Assembly: GCA_034696485.1 (NCBI GenBank)
Contig: JAQIWT010000978.1
Coordinates: 1 to 13,297 of the forward strand
DNA: 13,297 nt
Direction of reading: 5' to 3'
From: Isohypsibius dastychi
Taxonomy: Eukaryota > Tardigrada > Eutardigrada > Parachela > Isohypsibiidae
Below, one piece after another: positions 1-7,373 of this stretch. The notes beneath the pieces were generated by a model that ran no database searches, was not told where the DNA came from, and saw nothing but the letters and a program-made list of their open reading frames with translations. The number at the start of each line of letters is the position of its first letter. The first letter of the stretch is position 1. The translations under genes were made by a program, and so were the position numbers.

Positions 1-590
1 AGATGATGAGCAAATGGTCCTTGATACAGCGTCTTATTCCACAATCCCGGCCATTCATCACCAGCCTTCTTTCGCTTTTCAACCACATCTTGCGACGTCT
101 CCATCAAGTCGCTATAACACGACGCCGTGAGAACACACAATTTCCCGCCAGATTCCAAAAGCTGGTAGAAAATCTTGAAGATTTGTTTGATCTCTTCTGG
201 ATTCAAAAAGTTGAGCCAGCTCGCTGCGAAGATTCCAGATAAGGACCCAGCTGGGATCTTATCACCGAGCTCCAGAGCGTTTCCTGGGATGATCTGAACG
301 CGTTTCTTATCGGACTCCGAGAGCGAGTTGTAGAAAATGTCTAGTTGCTCTTTGGAGAGGTCGTTGGCGATGATCTTGGGTGCGCCTGCTGCGAGGAATC
401 GCTTGGTCGATTTACCGTAACCGCAACCGAAGTCTGCGATGGTTCCCTTGGATGCACCTGCGAATCGAGTGAACTCCTTGATATAATCGTCGTTGTAGTT
501 GTATTCGCAACCGAGATTGTTCAGTGTTTGGGTCGCGGCTGTGGTGCCAGCTTGGATGACTTCCGGGACTGGGTTGGTGGAATGGGACAT
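1..590 (-). CDS. SAM-dependent methyltransferase, class I, 3' end outside window (partial)
   Basis: The ATG is at 590-588 on the minus strand and the frame stays open to the window edge, giving 196 residues without an intron. Motif I of the class I (Rossmann-fold) methyltransferases is clear at about residues 53-62, IADFGCGYGK, where the glycines contact S-adenosylmethionine. It is followed by an acidic post-I position (IIANDLSKEQL, about 77-87), a motif II-like stretch (GNALELGDKIPAGS), then FAASWLNFLNP, and a motif III-like turn (LLESGGKLCVLTA, about 147-159). The family transfers a methyl group from SAM to a small molecule or protein; the substrate cannot be read. The layout (residues 1-45 as a cap, then the fold) resembles small stand-alone methyltransferases of the Methyltransf_11/25/31 type. 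Absence of introns, while neighbours have an intron every 100-240 bp, is notable and could reflect retroposition or acquisition from bacteria, but this is inference. The C-terminus is not in the window. Confidence 0.85.
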   Translation of the reverse strand, partial: MSHSTNPVPEVIQAGTTAATQTLNNLGCEYNYNDDYIKEFTRFAGASKGTIADFGCGYGKSTKRFLAAGAPKIIANDLSKEQLDIFYNSLSESDKKRVQIIPGNALELGDKIPAGSLSGIFAASWLNFLNPEEIKQIFKIFYQLLESGGKLCVLTASCYSDLMETSQDVVEKRKKAGDEWPGLWNKTLYQGPFAHH

Positions 591-747
591 TTTTTAAAAG
601 TGATGGGAAATGGTGGCAGTGGAATGATACGAGTGATGGGTAAATACTTAAGACGCTTGATGGTAAGTTTGTGATAAGAAATCGGGTCAAATAAATGGTG
701 AGAATTTACAGTTTACAAAACTAGTTTGGTCTAGGCTATGTGGACAG

Positions 748-1029
748 GTATGAGGCAGACTTTGAGCCTTGCGGTAATCTGACTGAAATCTACGAGAGCA
801 ATCAGGCAAAGTTAGCCCAAGGTTGAATTATTGCGTATCAGTCTAGTCTAGTACGAAACAGGAATTGCAGTTTTGTGTTCAAAGTGCAGCGCGATGAAGA
901 AAAGGTTGCAATACAGTACATCTCGTTCCAGGTGGCGCACATCGTGCTTCCCTTTTCGTAGAGGATGTTGCCGAAAGAGCCGTCGACAGATCTGGGTTGC
1001 AAAAACAACTGTTTTCAGAAGATTGATTA
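748..1029 (+). pseudogene. Coding-like relic of an unidentified gene (two or three exon pieces)
   Basis: Two pieces read as protein and join in phase across a 60-bp GT...AG interval, the usual intron size here. Piece A (748-810, after acceptor gacag) reads YEADFEPCGNLTEIYESNQA. Piece B (871-931) reads on as FVFKVQRDEEKVAIQYISFQ. After piece B the same frame continues VAHIVLPFS and hits TAG at 959-961. The same frame then goes on as RMLPKEPSTDLGC...CFQKID to a second TAG at 1027-1029. No starting exon with a signal peptide or good ATG was found upstream. I do not recognise the family. It could be a dead gene fragment with one premature stop, or a gene whose last exon ends at 961. The residue composition (NLT sequon, paired cysteines near the end) would suit an extracellular protein. 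Confidence 0.3.
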
Positions 1030-1500
1030 GATTTGCGCGGTTTTCTATTTCGTGTACCGGGGGGGGGGGGGTGGGCTTACGTGAAGGGTACGGGGTTTCT
1101 GAAATTTAAATGTAGTTACAAAAGCTCTGAGGTTTTGCACAGTTCGTTACGCCAATCCATAGTGTTCACATGCAGTACAGTATTCGCAGCACGTAAGATG
1201 GATGAGTGCTTTACACTGAGTGACTGAGAGTCCGAATTCCAACAAACATGAAACTGTCCATAAAAAAGCTATAAAGTTCAAACATCAGACAAAGAATACA
1301 GTACGAGACAATGTATCCACCATAATCATGAATGATCGATGTCAGCTAACATGGAGTCTCGATGGCGTAAACCATTCAGAGCGCGCGAACCAGTCAATGT
1401 GACGCGTTCACCTGAAACGTTTCATAAGAAGCCCAAGCCACATCTTCATGCCTGAATGTCTTTTAATCTCGTAAGTTCGAATCCTACACGAACCACAAAC
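1030..1500. other. Intergenic, no gene seen; tRNA-like scrap near the end
   Basis: No reading frame here looks coding beyond short chance frames. At 1460-1487 there is CTTTTAATCT, like a tRNA-Lys anticodon loop, immediately followed by a T-arm-like GTAAG-TTCGAAT-CCTAC. The GTTCGAATCC core matches the internal box B of RNA polymerase III promoters. No variable loop, D-arm or pairing acceptor stem is present, so this is at best a tRNA-derived fragment. Confidence 0.35.
1059..1071 (+). repeat. Poly-G run (13 G) followed by TGGG
   Basis: Thirteen consecutive G are followed by T and GGG in otherwise AT-rich non-coding sequence. This is a simple homopolymer, prone to length errors in sequencing, and could form a G-quadruplex. 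No gene crosses it. Confidence 0.9.
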
Positions 1501-1501
1501 C

Positions 1502-1514
1502 ATATATATATATA
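1502..1514 (+). promoter_or_regulatory. TATA-type element of the first binding-protein gene
   Basis: An uninterrupted alternating AT run (ATATATATATATA) ends about 62 bp before the ATG at 1576. Position and composition fit a TATA box with a short 5' leader of about 30-40 nt. A plain AT repeat can arise by chance, so confidence is moderate. Confidence 0.45.
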
Positions 1515-1575
1515 CTGTCGCTTGCCGTCAAGGCTTACATATTAATCACAGAACGTTTCAAGACAGATTTTGAGC

Positions 1576-2578
1576 ATGGGCGTCTTCAACATATCGTTGT
1601 GTGCTTCACTCTGTGTCACCCTCGTTGTCGGACAGTCAAATAACAGTACGGACAACGTCAAATTCCTGACTTTTGTAGTAAGCCCCTCTGATCTGTCGAA
1701 CTAACCCATTTTCAACCCCCTCGGTCTGTGCAAAGTAGAAAGGTCAACTGGTAACCCAGAATGCCGAAGGGAAGCTCGGTGGATTCATAATAGAGCTTTT
1801 GGATATGATTGGACCACTTGCTGGCATCAACTACACAATCCTCCTCCAACCACCACGATCCAAGCTCGTCAACTTGGTCCACGCTGGGGTAACTGAGATT
1901 TTCAATCGATGGTCAACTTTATTTTTCCGAATGTCGGTTTCGATCTGTTTTTCAGAAAGGGGATATTGCAGCCATTGATCTTACAATGACCTCGGCTCGA
2001 GAAGCTCTTGTCGATTTCACAACCCCATTTGCATCGAGTCCTCTAAGGATTTTGACCAACATGAATAACGGGCTCAATAACGTTCACTACCTGACGATTG
2101 CCAACACGTCATTTGTCCAGATTTTGAGAGTGAATATCATTTTCTTAATTTCTAACAGTGAGCTGTTCTATATCGGTTATGTGCTTTCCCAGAGCTCAAC
2201 GGTGCCGGCGGTTCAAGCTATATGGGCAGACATTCAAGCAAATGACGGACTCGTACCAGGTGCAATGCAAGACGAAGCGGTTGAGAAAGTTTTGGCGGGA
2301 ACACATGCGTTGGTGGCTGATCATTTCACTCTTCAGCCCTATATCATGGCCAATCCTGACAAACTCAAGTTCAATGGCACATGTGATGATATCCTCTCCA
2401 ACGCTTACCTCGGTCTCGCAGTTCAGCTAGGTAGAATGACTCTATGAATGGCATGTGCGATCTGACTAATTTTTGATCCACAGGCTCCCCACTTCGCAAA
2501 CCGATTTCAACCGCCATCTCGAAACTGACGGAATCTGGACAGCTTCAGTCTTTGCTCGTTAAATATAAGTTTGTTTAA
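1576..2578 (+). CDS. Secreted iGluR-type ligand-binding-domain protein, copy 1 (internally shortened)
   Basis: Exons: 1576-1677, 1739-1888, 1956-2129, 2193-2430, 2484-2578 (252 aa). Introns are 53-67 bp, phases 0, 0, 0, 1. Exon 1 encodes a signal peptide (hydrophobic to about residue 19, ending LVVGQ). Exons 2-3 give the S1 lobe: LGGFIIELLDMIGPLAGINY, then AAIDLTMTSAREALVDFTTP, with the Arg that in iGluRs holds the ligand alpha-carboxylate. Exons 3-5 give the S2 lobe: NTSFVQILR, VQAIWADIQAND, ALVADHFT, FNGTCDDILSN, and the closing helix LTESGQLQSLLVKYKFV. No transmembrane channel lies between S1 and S2. Compared with the other copies, exon 2 lacks 11 residues around the tyrosine and the W-x-G-x-VG-x-L segment just before intron 2. 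Splice sites and frame are otherwise intact, so it may make a protein with altered binding or be decaying. Function by homology: binding of an amino-acid-like ligand outside the cell; ligand unknown. Confidence 0.8.
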
Positions 2579-2580
2579 CT

Positions 2581-2655
2581 GGAATGGTACCGCGGTAGGC
2601 CAGTCGAACACTCTGTCGCATCGAGAGATCGCGGGTCCAAAAACCTGTCACAGTC
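2581..2655 (+). repeat. Degenerate tRNA-like sequence
   Basis: A D-arm-like GGTACCGCGGTAGG is followed by a 17-base arm (2611-2627) with the pairing CTCT/AGAG, and then a T-arm-like CGGGT-CCAAAA-ACCTG. The order and spacing recall the body of a tRNA, but the conserved T33, the TTC loop and a paired acceptor stem are missing. It may be a tRNA-derived short interspersed element or a dead tRNA. It lies just after the stop of copy 1. Confidence 0.25.
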
Positions 2656-3224
2656 CTAAAAACGGCACATTTTCATAAATTCATAGCTCATCACCAATCA
2701 ATATTCCGGATGTTTCTACAATTCTATTTTTTGCCTATAACCAGCTCTATTCATTTCTATATTCGGTTACAACCGGAAATAAACGCTGACGGCATGAGTT
2801 TGCTTGTGAATCTAAAGTAGAAAAAAGGGTAATGGTTAGGAGGATGACGCACCGAACTGAGAGACCGCAACGTTGCTATTTTGTCTACAGCACGGCTGAG
2901 CGGGTTTAATCGTACCGTACCTGAATGTTGTTTGTCTATGCCACGGAGAATCCAAGCGGCACGATTAGGGCTGATTTATTTCCGTCTCTTCGCCCGACTG
3001 ACGCAGTTTCCTTGATGAAGTCACACTGTATTGTACCCAGCCTGACGTCCTGTACATGAGAAATTTAGGTTCATTTTGCATACAACTCGTTTGTTTACTC
3101 GAATCCCCGATCTTTCCCAGTCATTTACAACCTCTTCTCAGATGGGATCCCTTTTATGCCGAGTGAGAGCCATTGCCATCTATAACATAGTATGTAGTTT
3201 TTAATCGTTCGTATAAACCAAATC
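2656..3224. other. Intergenic, no gene seen
   Basis: About 570 bp between the first binding-protein copy and the four-helix membrane protein gene. I found no frame with both splice signals and protein-like composition on either strand. It contains the possible poly(A) signal noted above and GTACCGTACCTGAATGTTG near 2914, which resembles a motif repeated elsewhere in the window. Confidence 0.5.
2778..2783 (+). terminator. Possible poly(A) signal AATAAA for copy 1
   Basis: First canonical AATAAA after the stop codon at 2578, about 200 bp downstream. There is no independent support for cleavage here. Confidence 0.3.
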
Positions 3225-4339
3225 ATGAGATCGTGGTTCAAGGTCACTGGATGCTTGTTCATTCTTGCATACGTTACGGGAATGAATGGTGGTTTACCTG
3301 CTGTCATAAATTATTCCGGCGCAGCAATTTACCTCGTTGCCGGAATACTTGTCTGGCTCGGAACCAAGAAGGTCAGAAGTCCATCGTTTTTGAGCTGAAT
3401 GTGATCTGAATATTTCGAACTTGCAGAACGATCCCCGACTGATCATTGTTTGGATGGTTATCTTTATTCTAGCCTTTTTCGCTTTGACATTTGTATTCTA
3501 CTACGTCGTTGAGGATCGCAAAAGCGCGGTATTCAGAGCCTCTTTGGCTAAGTGTTGTTTGAGGAATATGAAGAAAGTTATGGTTTAGGTGTCAAATCAC
3601 ATGGATTGCGACAGGAAACTGGTGATCGAGGTTCAGACATTATACACCGTCATTGTGTGCGGAGTCACTCTATTCCAGCTCATTGTCACGGTAAGAAACC
3701 CAACTGGGGAGAGCATCAGTTAATTTTAACTTGTGTTCATGTAACAAAGCGGGTAAGGATAGAGTGGATCGATCTATTTGTGCTCAGTTTTTCTCGGGTG
3801 TGCAGCGTGCTAGCAGTGTGTACAGTCAACTGTGGTGGCAAAAGTAAGATGCCAGCTTTGAAGTCGAATACGCATGCTGTTTGAAAGGCTCAACAAGTCA
3901 TCAGGACATTTACCAGGAGTTCAGTGGTTCGAAACAAGTGCAGGGACACCAGCAGACAACAGACCTACTGTACTGTACATATTTCAGTTTGGGGTCAATC
4001 ATAATATTCTGGATGTCCATGTCCATCAAGCAAATCTCGTGAGGTTAGGATTCTACCCATTGGGTTACATGAGTTCAGAGAGACCACATTCTAATCTGTG
4101 GTCATCTAGGTTTATCATTTCAAGTAATAACTCCAGACACTGTAGGAGCTAAGATACATCTATGAGACTCGAAACTAAAACCCATAAAACTAACAGTCAT
4201 AATTGTTCTTTTGCAGGTTGCATGCATTGTCACTGTCTTTATATACCAACAACAAAAAGAAGAGTCAGAGAATATGGTTGCAATCCATGATCCTCGTGGC
4301 GAATTCGTCTTGGTTACAAATGGCCAGAGCAAGGCATAG
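3225..4339 (+). CDS. Small four-transmembrane protein
   Basis: Preferred exons: 3225-3371, 3427-3528, 3589-3690, 4217-4339 (157 aa, all junctions phase 0; introns 55, 60 and 526 bp). Hydrophobic helices lie at about residues 5-20 (FKVTGCLFILAYVTGM), 25-46 (AVINYSGAAIYLVAGILVWL), 54-77 (LIIVWMVIFILAFFALTFVF) and 100-126 (VIVCGVTLFQLIVTVACIVT). The fourth helix is made by joining exon 3 to the last exon. The end is a polar tail beginning QQQKEESENM and containing HDPRGEFVL. Helix-final IYQQQKEE recalls the Y-x-x-Y-x-x-L-K-E end of small arthropod four-helix proteins related to LAPTM/DUF7027, but I cannot assign the family firmly. The long last intron holds two further phase-compatible exon candidates (3788-3843, 3988-4042), so the 3' structure could be alternative. 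The start is the first in-frame ATG before helix 1. Confidence 0.65.
3788..4042 (+). other. Possible alternative 3' exons inside the last intron of the four-helix gene
   Basis: 3788-3843 follows a good acceptor (tgctcag), is in phase with exon 3, reads FFSGVQRASSVYSQLWWQ and ends at a gtaaga donor in phase 2. 3988-4042 follows tatttcag, accepts phase 2 and reads LGSIIIFWMSMSIKQIS before TGA at 4040-4042. Used together they would replace the tail of the membrane protein by a different, partly hydrophobic end. A third option starts at 3750 and runs to a TGA at 3882-3884. Splicing to 4217 gives the more convincing fourth helix, so these are offered only as alternatives. Confidence 0.25.
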
Positions 4340-4620
4340 TAGAAACGTTGTCAGGGTCGAAGCTATTTTTATCTGGCGCTCGACTTCTTGCTCGCACATT
4401 TCACGCTGCTCTCGTGGCTTCGTTGTTGTTTTCAATATTTTGTCTATCTATTTTTTTTATTCGGCCTGCGTTCGCTGCCATAAGATAACGCCAGCCGATA
4501 CGTGGTAGTTTTCTAGTAATCAGAATCAAATCTTGTCCTCTCTCCTGTACACGCTACAGTCGCTATAATTGATGTCGCAGTCTTTTCAAATTGTGTACAG
4601 CTAAACGTAATATACTCTGT
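4340..4620. other. Intergenic after the four-helix gene, no gene seen
   Basis: AT-rich sequence with long T runs near 4450. No canonical AATAAA follows the stop closely. No coding frame is supported on either strand. Confidence 0.5.
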
Positions 4621-4621
4621 A

Positions 4622-5180
4622 GTGCTGACATCATACGTTCAGGCAATCAAATGCCCGATTGATGCAGGAGAAATTTTGTTTGCATCCCCACATTGCATGT
4701 CTGCCTACCACCACTTCAAACACCACTTCGTTGACAGCGTGTCATCAATCGCGTTCATTTGCGTGGGCCGCGCGGTGTTTCGAAAATTAGCGAATTGTAC
4801 CCTTTACACGCTGAATGAAGATGGACGTGTTAACAAAAACTGGCAAGTGCCATGGGAAAATTCATTTTAGGCTGCAAGTGGAGCTTTGAGTTCAATATCC
4901 TGCCGACTAACAAGAAGTTTTTCAACAAGCTGACTAGGTGTACGTTGAAAAACACCGCGATAAAAACAAGCCGTTTTTGAGTCTTGACCGTAACAGCGAA
5001 TTTTTTGCGGCATACCAAATTAATTTCATGACCGAAAAAACCAGACAGTGCAGACAAAGAAGTCAGCCGGTCGGAGCTGTTGACTTTTTCCAACCTTTTT
5101 TCAGATCCATCGATGTCGTTTTTTGGGCGCTCTTGCTAAACTTTCACACGGGTGATGAATTACTAACCTGTACCGTATGA
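4622..5180 (+). pseudogene. Protein-like stretch spread over three frames, unidentified
   Basis: Three adjoining segments look coding but each is in a different frame. 4622-4870 includes SPHCMSAYHHFKHHFVDSV and ANCTLYTLNEDGRVNKNW. 4873-4937 reads CKWSFEFNILPTNKKFFNKL. 4938-5180 includes VEKHRDKNKPFLSLDRNSEF and ends TGDELLTCTV before TGA. No signal peptide, good ATG or convincing introns link them: a 44-bp GTGTTA...TTTTAG interval could join the first two, while a 2-base offset separates the last two. This could be a decayed gene or a transposon fragment. I recognise no domain. Any one segment might be a chance open frame; the run of three is what makes it worth recording. Confidence 0.2.
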
Positions 5181-6031
5181 TCATTTTGAAAGTTGGTTTT
5201 TGTCTGATCGAGCATGAACTGTCTGCTATCTTTGAGACAGGTGGCCAAAGATTCAAAATTGCTCGTCTGGTCTGCCTTCGTCGTCTGACTTCGTTTGTGT
5301 GCTATATTCACAACAACCAACCTATAGCATAAATTCATAAAGTTCTGATCTGATGCCGCAAAATTTCAACTCAAATTCACCACTTTTGACTGGGAGGCGG
5401 GGTTGAAAGGTTTTATATACTAGGGGGCGGGTTGGTCGACCAATTGGATTAAACTTTTTAAAACTTTCATCGTTGACAAATAGCGGACCCATATTGGTTG
5501 GAAGACCCCATGGGGGTGGGAACAAAAAAAAACCGATGTGAAGCAATTACCACGAAAGAAGGTTGACGAAAACAATCGAAGGGACATTTGAGACTACGCG
5601 TCACAATCATGGGTTCATTTCGTGCTTGTCAGTGTTTTCATAATTCATCAATTTTGCTATGTTTTTTCCATGAATTGTAGGTTATTTTGTTGCTGTTGTT
5701 TTACGCCCTAGGTACCTTCAACCTTCTTCGACTAAGCTGCCAAGTAAGTGCGCACTGGTGTTCTTGGCAGTTGGTACAACACGTGTTGAGTCGCATTAAC
5801 TTGTAACTGCGCATAATCGTAACTGATTATAATCACCTTCCCTCGTTCCATAAGTTTATTCGGTAGTGAATTATTCGGTATTTGAATTTTTCTTGTACGT
5901 ATAGTCGGGACCCGGGAAATTCTCGTCTGCTTTGGTAAATCTTTTTTCATAATTCTAGCAGTACCGTATCTATCCTTGGTTGATAATCGTTGACTGGTTT
6001 CAGTTGAGCCAGAACCACAGCGAGGAAAACA
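5181..6031. other. Intergenic region with palindromes; no firm gene
   Basis: About 850 bp without a well-supported gene. It includes a perfect 12-bp palindrome TTGGTCGACCAA (5432-5443) overlapping CCAATTGG (5440-5447). It also holds a hydrophobic open stretch (5684-5742, ILLLLFYALG) flanked by a TAG acceptor and a GTAAGT donor. That stretch could be a 5' exon, spliced in phase 0 to the acceptor at 6003, but this would put the downstream exon in a different frame from the 52-aa peptide reading. I could not find its start codon. Confidence 0.35.
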
Positions 6032-6190
6032 ATGGAGTTCGTCGCATTGTTGTTGCAACTGACATTAGTCATACTCCTTTTGACATACTGCGAAGCAGGT
6101 TGCAGTAGCTGGGCAGATCCCGATGCGTTTTGTCGCAAAAACTGGAACTCACAAACATCACACTGCGTTAAGGACCGCTGCATGGGGTAG
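6032..6190 (+). CDS. Short secreted cysteine-rich peptide (52 aa)
   Basis: An uninterrupted ATG...TAG frame encodes a strong signal peptide (MEFVALLLQLTLVILLLTYC, then EA before a Gly) and a mature part of about 30 residues. The mature part has four cysteines spaced C-x9-C-x10-C-x4-C (Cys24, 34, 45, 50), which could form two disulfides; it includes SSWADPDAFC and ends DRCMG. The ATG context (aaaacaATGG) is favourable. A splice acceptor (tttcag, 5998-6003) lies 28 bp upstream, so there may be a 5' non-coding exon. A GT at 6187-6188 could act as a donor and extend the protein. I do not recognise the family; the role is unknown. An alternative frame through the same DNA is open to about 6106, so the call rests mainly on the signal peptide and cysteines. 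Confidence 0.45.
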   Translation: MEFVALLLQLTLVILLLTYCEAGCSSWADPDAFCRKNWNSQTSHCVKDRCMG

Positions 6191-6552
6191 TTCGCACATT
6201 GCATGCTTCTCCAACGGGTTCGCTGACGGGACCAGCTTAAAGTAGAATCTTTTAAAGGTCGTACATGATAGCACAATAAATTGCTATTTTGGGAGCACTT
6301 TGTGGAGTTACAATATTCAGCTTTGTTGCTTTATCGCAGCGCGCTCTGTTAAAATACGCTTTTAGTCTTGGGTGGAAGAAAAAATTGCAACAATTGGAAA
6401 AATACTCGTCATCCGTATGCGTACACTTAGTCAGTGTGTTTTGAGGAACAAAATGTATTCCATTTAACCGGTTTGCAATGTGGCACAGTCTGTGCCAGCA
6501 CAGACTACCGGTAGTAAAGTTCAATAGTGCATGGTGGCGACTCGTCATGACT
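6191..6552. other. Intergenic; overlapping inverted repeats at 6481-6506
   Basis: No gene is supported. Near the right end are nested inverted repeats: TGGCACA/TGTGCCA (6481-6487 and 6491-6497) and AGTCTGTGC/GCACAGACT (6487-6495 and 6498-6506). They lie about 50 bp before the truncated pseudogene begins. Exons 1-3 of that gene family are not detectable here. Confidence 0.5.
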
Positions 6553-6923
6553 ACTGTACTGGCTTCAGGGACATCCAAGCGAACAGCGGGCTCCTTCCAC
6601 CAGGTGCTGCTGCAGCAGTAGAAAAGGGTCCTAGCCGGTGGCTTTGCATTAGTTGGTGATCAAGTACCCCTTCTGCCATATATCCAGGCCAATCCAGATA
6701 AACTGAGATTCAATGGTACTTGTGATGATATCATCTCGAACTCATACCTCGGTCTCGGTATTCAACAAGGTGAAAGACTCTCCCCGAACCAAATCGATGT
6801 ATGTTTTCACATTTAGTTGTGATTGTAGGTTCACCTCTGCGAAAGACGCTCTCATCTGCTATTTCCCACCTGAATGAAGCCGGGACGCTCCAGTCCTTGC
6901 TCACACGATACAAATTGTTCTGA
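6553..6923 (+). pseudogene. Truncated pseudogene of the iGluR-type ligand-binding protein family (exons 4-5)
   Basis: Homology to the family starts about 6553-6570 inside exon 4 and runs to TGA at 6921-6923. Exon 4 remnant: to 6769; intron 6770-6828 (59 bp, phase 1); exon 5: 6829-6923 (95 bp, the same length as in all other copies). Readable parts are DIQANSGLLPPGAAAAVEK, then after a frame change LAGGFALVGDQVPLLPYIQA, NPDKLRFNGTCDDIISN, and SHLNEAGTLQSLLTRYKLF. A single extra G in the GGG at 6626-6628 shifts the frame between VEK and VLAGG. Exons 1-3, including the signal peptide and the whole S1 lobe, are missing. The intact exon 5 and splice sites suggest recent loss. It is a dead copy, or an assembly-damaged one. 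Confidence 0.85.
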
Positions 6924-7373
6924 TACCTTGACGAATTGTTTCGACTAAATTTCGTTGATTGAAATGACCATGTATAGAAAACTGAGCAATTCTTGCTTTA
7001 TGACCCTCCTTTGGAGGGTATCGCAGTAAATCACACTTGGTCAGCCATTTCAAGCAGAAATAACATCGACGATGGACTTCCGCTGCAGAGGCAGCGTGCA
7101 ACCAAGGCTCTTCCTGCAGAATCAAATCTGCAGGCTTGTAAGACATCACGGTCTCAAAAATGGGGCTAAGCTCTGACCAATTTTATCGATCTCGAAGAAG
7201 GACAGCTCCTGCGATATTTATTGTTTGATTCCAAAAAGTTCGAACAACATCGCGAACCAGTTAAATTTATCAACAATCAATTTTTGGCTACTAGACAGGT
7301 CGAACCGCTCTCTCCGCATAATGTCACTCGCTGATGACCAGTTCATTCACCTAGGGATGGAACAGGACTTTCG
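6924..7373. other. Intergenic with a cluster of hairpins
   Basis: No protein-like frame. Three perfect inverted repeats occur within 132 bp: ACCCTCC-TTT-GGAGGGT (7003-7019), CGCTGC-AGAG-GCAGCG (7081-7096) and CCTGCAGA-ATCAAA-TCTGCAGG (7113-7134). CTTGGT (7037-7042) can also pair with ACCAAG (7101-7106), enclosing the second hairpin. This could be a structured RNA, a small non-autonomous transposon remnant, or chance. Confidence 0.45.

Noticed and set aside
345-690. Open frames on both strands overlapping the 5' part of the methyltransferase (including a plus-strand frame ending in GTAAGT)
   Set aside because: They are shadows of the methyltransferase reading frame and its upstream region. 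The minus-strand frame has clear SAM-binding motifs; the others have low-quality composition.
873-1227. Plus-strand frames rich in Arg, Ser and Cys around the poly-G run
   Set aside because: Repetitive basic composition, crossing a 13-G homopolymer; the neighbouring frame reads far more like protein.
3125-3307. 60-codon minus-strand frame
   Set aside because: Antisense shadow of the first exon of the four-helix protein.
4203-4508. 101-codon plus-strand frame starting in a splice acceptor
   Set aside because: Different frame from the QQQKEESENM tail, which has natural composition and completes a transmembrane helix; the longer frame is Ser/Arg-rich and has no start context.
5322-5546. 74-codon minus-strand frame rich in Pro
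   Set aside because: Runs through a palindrome-rich non-coding stretch, has no ATG at its start, no splice support and no recognisable domain. A transposon fragment is possible but unsupported.
5947-6578. Two minus-strand frames of about 108 codons
   Set aside because: No signal peptide or domain. They overlap the plus-strand cysteine-rich peptide and lie opposite the inverted repeats.
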